Shown here: one piece after another, positions 50,182 to 57,535 of the stretch
How positions within the stretch are numbered: the first letter of the stretch is position 1
Layout: each line of letters begins with the position of its first letter
DNA from: Enterobacter sp.
Lineage (GTDB): Bacteria > Pseudomonadota > Gammaproteobacteria > Enterobacterales > Enterobacteriaceae
Length of the DNA: 64,000 nucleotides
Reading direction: 5' to 3'
Assembly: GCA_022649305.1 (NCBI GenBank)
Contig: JALCNW010000003.1
Span: 62,001 to 126,000 of the forward strand
Position numbers and translations under genes: made by a program
Notes under the pieces: generated by a model
What the model was told of the DNA's origin: nothing
Database searches by the model: none
The model's input: the letters and a program-made list of their open reading frames with translations, nothing else

Positions 50182-50257
50182 GGCCCCTTAGCTCAGTGGT
50201 TAGAGCAGGCGACTCATAATCGCTTGGTCACTGGTTCAAGTCCAGTAGGGGCCACCA
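50182..50257 (+). tRNA. ileX: tRNA-Ile2 (CAU anticodon, lysidine type; often labelled tRNA-Met)
   Basis: A 76-nt cloverleaf starts GGCCCCT and ends AGGGGCC-ACCA, a seven-pair acceptor stem with encoded CCA. The anticodon loop CTCATAA gives anticodon CAU. The sequence follows E. coli ileX, whose C34 is changed to lysidine by TilS to read AUA, rather than elongator or initiator tRNA-Met. The T stem starts with an A-U pair (ACTGG/CCAGT) where E. coli has G-C. The P2-like prophage begins at its 3' end. Confidence 0.92.
50228..50257. other. probable attL core in the 3' half of the tRNA gene
   Basis: P2-like phages often integrate in tRNA 3' ends and keep an intact tRNA by carrying the matching sequence. 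Here the first prophage gene (ogr, the one next to attP in P2) begins about 140 bp after the tRNA. The core length is unknown because attR is outside the window. Confidence 0.5.
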
Positions 50258-50283
50258 AATTTTAGCTTTAAAATCATAATATT

Positions 50284-50309
50284 AAGCCACTCGAAAGAGT
50301 GGCTTTTTT
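50284..50309 (+). terminator. terminator after tRNA-Ile2
   Basis: GCCACTC/GAGTGGC with GAAA loop and six T, 27 bases after the tRNA 3' end. Confidence 0.88.
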
Positions 50310-50374
50310 GTTGTCTGGAATTTAGATGGCGATGAAATGGCGGTAGATTTCTAACGTAACTTTCCTTATGCCAT

Positions 50375-50399
50375 AAAAAAACCCGCTCGCGGCGGGTTC
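50375..50399 (-). terminator. terminator after ogr
   Basis: On the minus strand AACCCGC/GCGGGTT with a five-base loop is followed by a run of T, directly after the ogr stop. It ends the late D-ogr transcript before the tRNA region. Confidence 0.88.
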
Positions 50400-50401
50400 T
50401 T

Positions 50402-50620
50402 TTACATCCATAATTGACGCTGTCCAGTTGGCAACGGGTGCGGTGGAGCGGGATTAATGTTACTAGGCGTAACTATAAAGCGCTGTACTGACTCCATCGT
50501 CACAAATGTACAACTGCAATTTATGTTGGTGCATTGGTGATAGCGTTCTTTAGTATTCTCACTCAAATAGCGGCTTGTGCGCGCATGTGCTGCGTGCTGG
50601 CATTTAGGACAGTGGAACAT
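50402..50620 (-). CDS. ogr: late-gene transcription activator Ogr/Delta
   Basis: Ogr is a small zinc-finger activator of P2 late promoters that contacts the RNA polymerase alpha subunit. The 72 residues begin MFHCPKCQHAAHARTSRY and keep the metal-binding cysteines (CPKC and CTNINC). They are very close to P2 Ogr. It is the tRNA-proximal gene, as in P2. Confidence 0.96.
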   Translation of the reverse strand: MFHCPKCQHAAHARTSRYLSENTKERYHQCTNINCSCTFVTMESVQRFIVTPSNINPAPPHPLPTGQRQLWM

Positions 50621-50688
50621 AAAACGCCCTCAATTCACAAATAGTGAATGAATGATACTCACATTTTCACTTTTTGAGAATAGATTAA

Positions 50689-51852
50689 TTAATCCTCCTC
50701 AGATACATATTCAACATCTGAAACCTTCACCTCAAGCTCTAAGCCCGTCGTGTAGCCGTTCCCGTTGAGGTTATGCACCACCCGGCTGATTATCCACGCC
50801 TGCTCGTCTATCACGCGCTTAAAGCCTTTTACCGCCACCGGCGTTTCAGGAAATAAATCCGCACGGCCATACGCCAGCCAGATTGAAAACTCCGCGACCC
50901 CGCGCTGTATTTTGTCCCACTTCGCCTGAGCGGCGCGTATGGCCTGCGCCTTTGTCGCAAAGATGGTCGTGAGCTCCAGCACGTTGTCAGCCTCACCGGC
51001 CATATACTCCCCCTCGCGCGCTTCCTGCTCCTTTTTGGCTTTGGTCTTTGCCGTGCTTTTGGTCGCTTTCGGATGCTGTAGCGCGCGCAGGTGCTGCACC
51101 TTCGGTTTGCGTTTGAGCTTCACCTTTTGCTTTTGCGGTTTCGGGTCTTTCGTATGCAGCCATTTTGCCGTGACGCCGGTGTACGCCTCGCGGTCAGCGA
51201 TAGCGAACTGATGCCGGTCGCCGTCGCCGCGCTCGACGGTCATTTGCGGGATGGGCTTGCCGCTGGCCGTCATCGCGCTGCCTGCTTTGAGAAATAATAA
51301 TTTCCCGGCTTTTACTGCGACAGACGCACCGTTACGCTCCGCCAGCCTGGACAAAAACGCGACGTCGGATTCCTGCGACTGGTCGATGTGCGGCACGGCG
51401 ATCGCTTTCAGCGTGTCGGCCACGCTGGCCGTCAGTTTGTTACGCTGCGCGATGGTCTCAACTATCCCCCCGAGCGTGGTGTCATGCCATGACTGCTCGC
51501 GGCGAGAATTCAGGGTCCCGCGAAAATCGGCACTGCGCCCCCGGATAGTCAGCGTGTCAGGCGCGCCCCGGTGCTCGATTTCATCGACCGTAAAACACCC
51601 CTTATTCAGCAGCGCAGAGCCCTGCCAGCCTAACCACAGCGTGAGTTTTGCCCCGCGCGGCGGCAGCTCGACCAGTCCGTCAGTATCATCGAGCTCGATA
51701 TCGAGCTGGTCAGCTTCAAATCCGCGATTATCGGTCATGGTCAGCCCGATTAACCGGTCACTGAAATTATCAGTGATATCCGAGCCATCGAGCGTGAGCA
51801 TGTACGCAGGTGCGATGCGTGCCCCGGTCTGCACATTCATTCCCGTTATCAT
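50689..51852 (-). CDS. D: tail protein gpD (late control protein D, tail hub)
   Basis: This 387-residue gpD homologue of P2 contains the hub-type N-terminal region (YMLTLDGSDITDNFSDRLIGLTMTDNRGFEADQLDIELDD), SADFRGTLNSRREQSWHDTTLG, HIDQSQESDVAFLSRLAERNG, and a basic linker (KQKVKLKRKPKVQH). It joins tail tube and baseplate spike. It overlaps gene U by four bases at the start. Confidence 0.94.
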   Translation of the reverse strand: MITGMNVQTGARIAPAYMLTLDGSDITDNFSDRLIGLTMTDNRGFEADQLDIELDDTDGLVELPPRGAKLTLWLGWQGSALLNKGCFTVDEIEHRGAPDTLTIRGRSADFRGTLNSRREQSWHDTTLGGIVETIAQRNKLTASVADTLKAIAVPHIDQSQESDVAFLSRLAERNGASVAVKAGKLLFLKAGSAMTASGKPIPQMTVERGDGDRHQFAIADREAYTGVTAKWLHTKDPKPQKQKVKLKRKPKVQHLRALQHPKATKSTAKTKAKKEQEAREGEYMAGEADNVLELTTIFATKAQAIRAAQAKWDKIQRGVAEFSIWLAYGRADLFPETPVAVKGFKRVIDEQAWIISRVVHNLNGNGYTTGLELEVKVSDVEYVSEED

Positions 51853-52313
51853 CCCGCCAGCCCTCCGAGCCAGTTACCGGCTGACGTCACCAGATTATCG
51901 GCCTGTGTTTTCAGGTCGCCATAAATGGCTGCGAGCGACTCATCGACCCGTTTCAGTGACAGGCTAAACTCAATTTTCCTGGCCGCGCCGTCGCTGAATA
52001 ATTCGGTGTGCATGTGGGTCACTTTGTCGATGACATACATGCCGTGGATCATGCCCGTTCCGTCAATCAGCGGCCATGCCCTGCCCTCGTCGGCCATCAG
52101 TTCGATAGCCATCAGCGACAGGCGACCGCCGGTGATTTCAGGGTATAGCACACCCGACAACGTGCGCGAGGTTTCCCCCTCCCCGAGAAACTGATACGCC
52201 GGGGGTTTGCCGATGCGGTCGTTTGACGCCCAGCGGTAATCCTTCGAATACTGCATCGACTGATGCGGCAGCGTGCGGCGCTCAAACACAAATAAACCCA
52301 GTACCATTAACAT
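51849..52313 (-). CDS. U: tail protein gpU
   Basis: This 154-residue P2 gpU homologue (MLMVLGLFVFERRTLPHQS, TRTLSGVLYPEITGGRLSLMAIELMADEGRAWPLIDG) is a tail assembly protein. It lies ten bases after T and overlaps D by four bases. Confidence 0.93.
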   Translation of the reverse strand: MLMVLGLFVFERRTLPHQSMQYSKDYRWASNDRIGKPPAYQFLGEGETSRTLSGVLYPEITGGRLSLMAIELMADEGRAWPLIDGTGMIHGMYVIDKVTHMHTELFSDGAARKIEFSLSLKRVDESLAAIYGDLKTQADNLVTSAGNWLGGLAG

Positions 52314-52323
52314 GCGTTAGCCC

Positions 52324-54765
52324 TCATCCGTCATGGCGCATACTTGAGCGCTGACGCGCCCTTTCTTCCCGGTCGATTTTGTCGACGGCGTCGCGCAGCT
52401 GACGGTCAAGGTCAGTACCTGCCCCGACGCTACCCGGCAGATTAATGTTGTATTCCCGCTTGCTCTGGTCGATGTAAGACCGGCCTGCAGGAGCCGTGAC
52501 TGGCTGATAAGCCTGATAGCCACCATAAGCCGCGGTTGCCGGGATATACCCGCCATTTGGGGTCTTATCCGTTTTCGCCGCGTTCTGGTCGAGGTCGCTC
52601 GATTCCTTTTTGATAACCCCGAGCTTTTCCAGCAGCCAGCTCACCTTGCCGCTCAGGCTGTTAAAGATATTAAGCGGAGCCATCAGCGCATCAGCCAGCG
52701 CCTGACCAAAGGCCACACCCACATTTTTGCAGCGGTCGAGAGTTTCCTGCGTGGCTTTCACCGGCGCAAGCAGGTCTTTAAACCATTTCCAGACCACGCC
52801 CAGCTTTTCGGCAATGACATCAAACACTGGCGCGAGCGGCGCGAACATCTCCCCGACCGGCGCAAAGGCGGCTTTAAGTCCTTCCACGACGCCCGAGAAA
52901 AAGGCACTAATCGGCTCCCAGTATTTACGGATGAGCAGCGCCCCCGCCACGACCGCCGCGACCACGGCCACCACCGGCAGACTGATTGCTCCAATCGCCG
53001 TGACGATCGCACCGCCGACGGTGCTGAATACCACGCCGAGCACGCCAGCAGCGGCGATAATGGCATTAATCCCCATCACCACCGGCCACGCGACAAGGCC
53101 AATCCCGCCCATCACGCCAATGAACGCCAGCGCTCCGCCCACCACCACGCCGATAGTGGTCGCCAGCCCTTTGTTTTTTGTAATCCAGCCGTCAATTTTT
53201 AAAACATACTGCGTCGCCGTCTGTGTCAGCTTACGCAGTGAGCCCTCTTGCTGGTCAAACAGGTCTGTCCCGACCGCCTCATAGGCTGATTGAAATTCTT
53301 TAAAGTCGCCGCCGAGGTTGTCCTGCATGACCTTAACCAGCTCCTCGGTTTTGCCGTCCGAGGCTTTAAACGCAGCGGTGAGCTGGTCAAGCTTGCCGCT
53401 TGAGGCTGCGGCCATCAGCACCGCCGCCGCCGAGCTGGCCTCCTCACCGAAAATGGTTTTCATGTATTCGCCGCGCTGGCTGGTACCGAGATTGTTTTTC
53501 TCAAAGCTGCGCTGCATTTCCTTCAGGATGGAAAATATCGGACGCGTATTGCCTTTGCTGTCCGACGTTTTAACGCCGAGCTCTTTGATGGCCTCAAAGG
53601 CTTTCCCGGTTGGAGCCTGCAGGCGGTTCAAAATTGCACGGCTACCCGTACCCGCCATTGAGCCGGTGATTTTTGAGTCGTGCAGTGCACCGACCATCGC
53701 GGCGGTCTGCTCAATACTGACCCCGGCAGTTTTTGCCACCGGCGCGGCATAGGTTAATGCATCACTCATCCCGTCAAAGTCGGCGGCGGTTTTGTTCATC
53801 GTCATCGACAGCACGTCGCCAATGTGCGCGATTTTGTCGTTTGATAGTCCAAATGCCGATTTCATCCCCGTCAACAGGGCGGCGTTTTCCTCCATCGAGC
53901 GGCGGTTAGACAGCGCCATATTCAGCGTGACCGGCGTCGCCGCCTGAATTGCCGCAGCATCGCCACCGCTTTTGGCAATGATTATTTGCGCACTGGCCGC
54001 ATCGTCAGCAGAGGCGGCGGTGTTGTCACCTAGCTGTCGCGCCTGTTTACGCAGCGCCTGCATTTCGGGCGACTGTTTTTCGACACCGAGCACAGCCTGC
54101 AACTCGGAATTTTTCTGCGCAAAGTCAAAGCCCGGCATCATCAGTTTGACCCCGGCCACGGTTCCCGTTGTTGCAATACCGACCCCGGCAGCTCCCGCCC
54201 CAGCCATGCTACCCGCAAGGGATTTACCGGCCTGATATCGGTCTTTTACCTGGCTAAGTCTGGCCTGTTGCGCACTGACTTTCGCCAGTGCCTCACGCTG
54301 GCGGTTGAGTTGCGCGGTTGTCTCGCTGATACGTGATTTAAGCCCCCGTTCATCGTTCGCCAGATTGCGCGTATTAATCCCCGCCGCCCCGAGCTCGCGC
54401 TGCTGGCGCTTAATGGACTCGGTCAGACTGTTGTATTTTGTTTGTAGCCCGTCGGCGGCACGCTTCGCCGATTCAAGCACCTGCGCTTGTGCGCGCGTCG
54501 GGCGTTCGGTGTTTTTAAACTGTGTGGCAAGGGCTTCAGCTTCCAGCTTCGCTTTCTCAAGCGCATGACCAGTGACAGCAAGCTGCGCGCTGGCTTTTCG
54601 AAATCCGTCTATGCGGGATGCCTGCGCATCAAGCTCGCGCAGGGATTTCTGTGAAGTGCGGATATCGCCAGACAGGGATTTGCTGGCGGTCTGGATAGCC
54701 TTAAGCGGTCGGCTTGCCCTGTCGACTGCGTTCAGCAACACCTCAAGTCTGACATTATTGCTCAT
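52324..54765 (-). CDS. T: tail tape measure protein gpT
   Basis: The 813-residue gpT sets tail length and is ejected with DNA. The N-terminal third is coiled coil (about 30-190), followed by the TP901-type tape measure domain (DDAASAQIIIAKSGGDAAAIQAATPVTLNMA, VSIEQTAAMVGALHDSKITGSMAGTGSRAIL), then long hydrophobic stretches (about 540-620) of likely membrane-inserting helices. The start ATGAGCAATAAT overlaps the E' stop codon. Confidence 0.95.
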   Translation of the reverse strand: MSNNVRLEVLLNAVDRASRPLKAIQTASKSLSGDIRTSQKSLRELDAQASRIDGFRKASAQLAVTGHALEKAKLEAEALATQFKNTERPTRAQAQVLESAKRAADGLQTKYNSLTESIKRQQRELGAAGINTRNLANDERGLKSRISETTAQLNRQREALAKVSAQQARLSQVKDRYQAGKSLAGSMAGAGAAGVGIATTGTVAGVKLMMPGFDFAQKNSELQAVLGVEKQSPEMQALRKQARQLGDNTAASADDAASAQIIIAKSGGDAAAIQAATPVTLNMALSNRRSMEENAALLTGMKSAFGLSNDKIAHIGDVLSMTMNKTAADFDGMSDALTYAAPVAKTAGVSIEQTAAMVGALHDSKITGSMAGTGSRAILNRLQAPTGKAFEAIKELGVKTSDSKGNTRPIFSILKEMQRSFEKNNLGTSQRGEYMKTIFGEEASSAAAVLMAAASSGKLDQLTAAFKASDGKTEELVKVMQDNLGGDFKEFQSAYEAVGTDLFDQQEGSLRKLTQTATQYVLKIDGWITKNKGLATTIGVVVGGALAFIGVMGGIGLVAWPVVMGINAIIAAAGVLGVVFSTVGGAIVTAIGAISLPVVAVVAAVVAGALLIRKYWEPISAFFSGVVEGLKAAFAPVGEMFAPLAPVFDVIAEKLGVVWKWFKDLLAPVKATQETLDRCKNVGVAFGQALADALMAPLNIFNSLSGKVSWLLEKLGVIKKESSDLDQNAAKTDKTPNGGYIPATAAYGGYQAYQPVTAPAGRSYIDQSKREYNINLPGSVGAGTDLDRQLRDAVDKIDREERARQRSSMRHDG

Positions 54766-55218
54766 GATGGTTTCCGCTACGTTGCAGCGCCTTGTCGCGC
54801 CATGTCAGGAGTTCGGTCACGCTCAGGGTATTCAGCTCTGATGGCGGCCAGTGAAAAATCACTGCGATATCCGCCATCAGGTCATCGACCGACAGGTTTT
54901 CAGGGAAGGTTAACGAGCCGAAGCCGGTGACAAAAAACCAATCACCTTACCGGCGAACGACAGCAGATCGGATGCATCGAGGCGGATGATTTCGGGCTCG
55001 GTCAGTGCCGGATACGTCATGCGCGGCAGCACCTTAATCAGTGCATCGACATCCGACTGCGCCAGCGCCGCCAACGACACGCCGCGCAGGGTTCCCGCGT
55101 TCGGTTTGGATAGTGTGACCTTTTCGATTTTCTGCTCGCCGCGCATCAACGGTGTATCAAGGATCACAATGTTTGGGTTTTCGGTTTCGGTCACTGCAGC
55201 TTCGTTAATTTCTTTCAT
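54755..55218 (-). CDS. E: tail assembly chaperones gpE and gpE+E' (-1 frameshift)
   Basis: The zero-frame product gpE is 102 residues (MKEINEAAVTETENPNIVIL, ending at 54910). At codons 94-96 the sequence GGT TTT TTG provides the slippery heptamer T-TTT-TTG (minus-strand reading of 54931-54937). A -1 shift there gives VTGFGSLTFPENLSVDDLM and continues to a TAA inside the start of gene T, giving a 154-residue gpE+E'. This reproduces the P2 E/E' arrangement. The ORF track lists only the short form. Confidence 0.9.
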
Positions 55219-55272
55219 ATCTTTCTCTCAGCAATAATATGTGACCGGCCAGCATAACTGACCGGTTCGGGA

Positions 55273-55791
55273 TTACAGGCCAATCGCCCTGCGATGCTCG
55301 GCCAGACGGTCAACGCCGTCGACTTTCAGCACCATGTTGATGACGTCAATCTCGATGACTTCTTTGCCGTCAATCGTGAGCTGGTAATAGGCGCACTCGG
55401 TCGACATTTTGGTCGTCCCGCTTTCGCCCTGCTTATTCTCGCCGCCGTCGTACTCTTTGTGACGGCCACGCATCACCACCTCAACGGCAGAAATCGCGCC
55501 GGTATCGTCTCGCTGATAAGAGCCAGCAAAACGCAGTGGCACACTGTCAGCCCCCGGCGAGGCGTACTGCGCCCACAGCTCGATGTCAGGCAGACCGCCG
55601 AGCGTCCACTCTAGCGACAGCGCATCGTCATCGAGGCCGAGGTCAACTGATACCGAGCCCGGCATCCCCCCACCGCGATATTTTTCAAGCTTACGGGTCA
55701 GCTTTGGCAGGGTGACGGACTCCACGACGCCCATGTAGCTCAGGCCGTCGTTGAACATGTTCAGATATTTAAGCTTGCGGGGTAATGCCAT
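55273..55791 (-). CDS. FII: major tail tube protein gpFII
   Basis: The 172-residue tube protein begins MALPRKLKYLNMFNDGLSYMGVVESVTLPKLTRK and has RGGGMPGSVSVDLGLDDDALSLEWTLGG, close to P2 gpFII. It is next to the sheath gene with a 12-bp gap. Confidence 0.96.
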   Translation of the reverse strand: MALPRKLKYLNMFNDGLSYMGVVESVTLPKLTRKLEKYRGGGMPGSVSVDLGLDDDALSLEWTLGGLPDIELWAQYASPGADSVPLRFAGSYQRDDTGAISAVEVVMRGRHKEYDGGENKQGESGTTKMSTECAYYQLTIDGKEVIEIDVINMVLKVDGVDRLAEHRRAIGL

Positions 55792-55803
55792 GTTCTCAGC
55801 TCC

Positions 55804-56997
55804 TTAGCTGTTGACCGCTTCCGACAGGTTCGCCAGATAGGTATCGGTGATGCGCTGGCGCAGGGTCAGGTTTTCCAGCGGCGGGACGGGGGTGTAGTCG
55901 TAATCGATATACAGTTTTCCGACTTTCAGTGTCGCGGTATCGTTCGATTCCGGGTCGTACCAGCACGTGCCATCGACGATATAGCCGTTAGTTTTCAGCT
56001 CGCGGAATTTGGCATTGATACCGGCGACGATGTCGCGGATAAGCGTCGGGGTAATGGGTTTATCTATCGCCCACGCGTGCGCCTCCGCCATCGTGTCGGC
56101 GAGCACCTGCGCCGTGCGGGTGTAGTTCTCAAACAGGAAAAGCGGGTCATCCGAGCAGGTGCGGTTGCCCCAGAACTTAAAGCCGTCATTGCGGATCAGC
56201 GTGGTCACACCGGCCTGATTCAGCAGGTTCGCGTCGGTGGCAGGCTCCTGCAAATCCCACGACACCGAAGCGCTGACGCCGGTGACACCATTCACGCCAA
56301 CGTTTGACAGGGTTTTATGCCAGCCGACCGTCTGGTCGATTTTAGCGCGCAGACCGAGCGCGCGCGCCGTCGCCCAGGCGGTTGAGGTTTCATTCGCCGT
56401 GGTATCCCACGCCAGAAAATCAGGGAAGATGACCATCAGCTCGCGCTGGCTGAAATTCTTGCGATAACTGATGGCCTCGGAAATGGTTTTGCAGCCCCAC
56501 GCGCTGATATACCCAAAGGCGCGCAGGCTCTGACAGGTTGAGGCAAGCGCGGTCGCCACTTCCTGAGAATCCAGCCCCGGCACGCCGAGAATGCGCGGCT
56601 TAACGCCGGTGACGGTTTTCGCCGTGAGCAGCGCTTTCAGACCGGTGTATTTGCCGTTCTCATCGGTCGTCCCGATGATGTTGGAAATGGTTTGTTTCTG
56701 CGCCGCCTCCGGGTCGTCGGGGTCGTCGACACCTTCGGCCACACGCACGGCCACAATGACCGGTTTGCTCTGGTCAGCGATAGCCTGCAGGGAGGTCGCC
56801 AGCGTGCCGGTTTTACCCGCCTTGCCGATAGCACTTTGCACATTGGTAATGAGCACCGGCTCATTCAGGGGAAAGGTTTTCTCGTCAGCATCACTGGCCG
56901 TGCAGACCATACCGATAATGGCCGTTGAGACGGTGGAAATAGTGCGGACGCCATCGTTAATCTCGATGACCTCGACGCCGTGATGATAGTCGCTCAT
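55804..56997 (-). CDS. FI: contractile tail sheath protein gpFI
   Basis: The 397-residue sheath protein begins MSDYHHGVEVIEINDGVRTISTVSTAIIG and keeps ISAWGCKTISEAISYRKNFS, KFWGNRTCSDDPLFLFENYTR and YTPVPPLENLTLRQRITDTYL, all typical for P2 sheath. It should start the FI-FII-E-T-U-D-ogr late transcript. Confidence 0.97.
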   Translation of the reverse strand: MSDYHHGVEVIEINDGVRTISTVSTAIIGMVCTASDADEKTFPLNEPVLITNVQSAIGKAGKTGTLATSLQAIADQSKPVIVAVRVAEGVDDPDDPEAAQKQTISNIIGTTDENGKYTGLKALLTAKTVTGVKPRILGVPGLDSQEVATALASTCQSLRAFGYISAWGCKTISEAISYRKNFSQRELMVIFPDFLAWDTTANETSTAWATARALGLRAKIDQTVGWHKTLSNVGVNGVTGVSASVSWDLQEPATDANLLNQAGVTTLIRNDGFKFWGNRTCSDDPLFLFENYTRTAQVLADTMAEAHAWAIDKPITPTLIRDIVAGINAKFRELKTNGYIVDGTCWYDPESNDTATLKVGKLYIDYDYTPVPPLENLTLRQRITDTYLANLSEAVNS

Positions 56998-57091
56998 CCG
57001 TTTAACTCCGTGGTTTAGGGTGCAACCATTTTCTGTTGTGCCCTTTCTCCGCGCACTTCATCACCGTCCGTCTGTCATTCGCACAACAAAC

Positions 57092-57116
57092 AAAAAGCCC
57101 TCCGGGTGGAGGGCTC
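57092..57116 (-). terminator. terminator between tail-fibre assembly gene and FI
   Basis: AGCCCTCC/GGAGGGCT with a four-base loop and five T on the minus strand, directly after gene G and before FI. It separates the V-to-G transcript from the FI-to-ogr transcript, as in P2. Confidence 0.85.
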
Positions 57117-57119
57117 AGG

Positions 57120-57524
57120 TCATGCGGGTAATTCAGGCCATTCTATCGATGGCGCAGCACTGATATCGAGTCGGTTCAACATCACCCGGTAACGCTTCCA
57201 GCGGATGAGCTCGGCCACCTCTTCCCCGGTTGCTATCCCGAGCTCGTCAGCATCCTGCAATGGCGTAACTCTGGCATTCGCTTCCTTCATCAACATGGAT
57301 CGCGTTTCTTCTGCCCGCGCCATTAACTCTTCAACGGTAGGCTCTGTTGGTTCAACTAAAACAGGGTTTCCTGCTTTATCTGCAGCAATAACTTTTCCAG
57401 CAGATTGCCCTTCCAGAAGCGAAAAATACACATCCTCACTGATTTCCACTGCATCAGTCGGAATAGCTTTATTCACCTCATCGCAATAAAAGCCCAGCTC
57501 TGATTTCGAAAAATAATAGTTCAT
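57120..57524 (-). CDS. G: tail fibre assembly chaperone (Tfa/gpG family)
   Basis: The 134-residue protein (MNYYFSKSELGFYCDEVNKA, EPTVEELMARAEETRSMLMKEANARVTPLQDADELG) belongs to the caudoviral tail-fibre assembly family. It probably folds the tip of gpH encoded 12 bp upstream. Its DNA is noticeably richer in A+T than the surrounding tail genes, as is the 3' end of H, suggesting the two were exchanged together. Confidence 0.9.
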   Translation of the reverse strand: MNYYFSKSELGFYCDEVNKAIPTDAVEISEDVYFSLLEGQSAGKVIAADKAGNPVLVEPTEPTVEELMARAEETRSMLMKEANARVTPLQDADELGIATGEEVAELIRWKRYRVMLNRLDISAAPSIEWPELPA

Positions 57525-57535
57525 TGTTTATCTTC

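Noticed and set aside
50284-50400. Possible CRISPR or tandem repeat near the tRNA
   Set aside because: The two hairpins are unrelated terminators. No evenly spaced repeats of CRISPR type were seen here or elsewhere in the window.
56998-57119. Ogr box before FI
   Set aside because: A TGTTGT half-site is present, but its partner half (CGGACG) matches poorly, so it was not listed as a feature although a late promoter is expected here.
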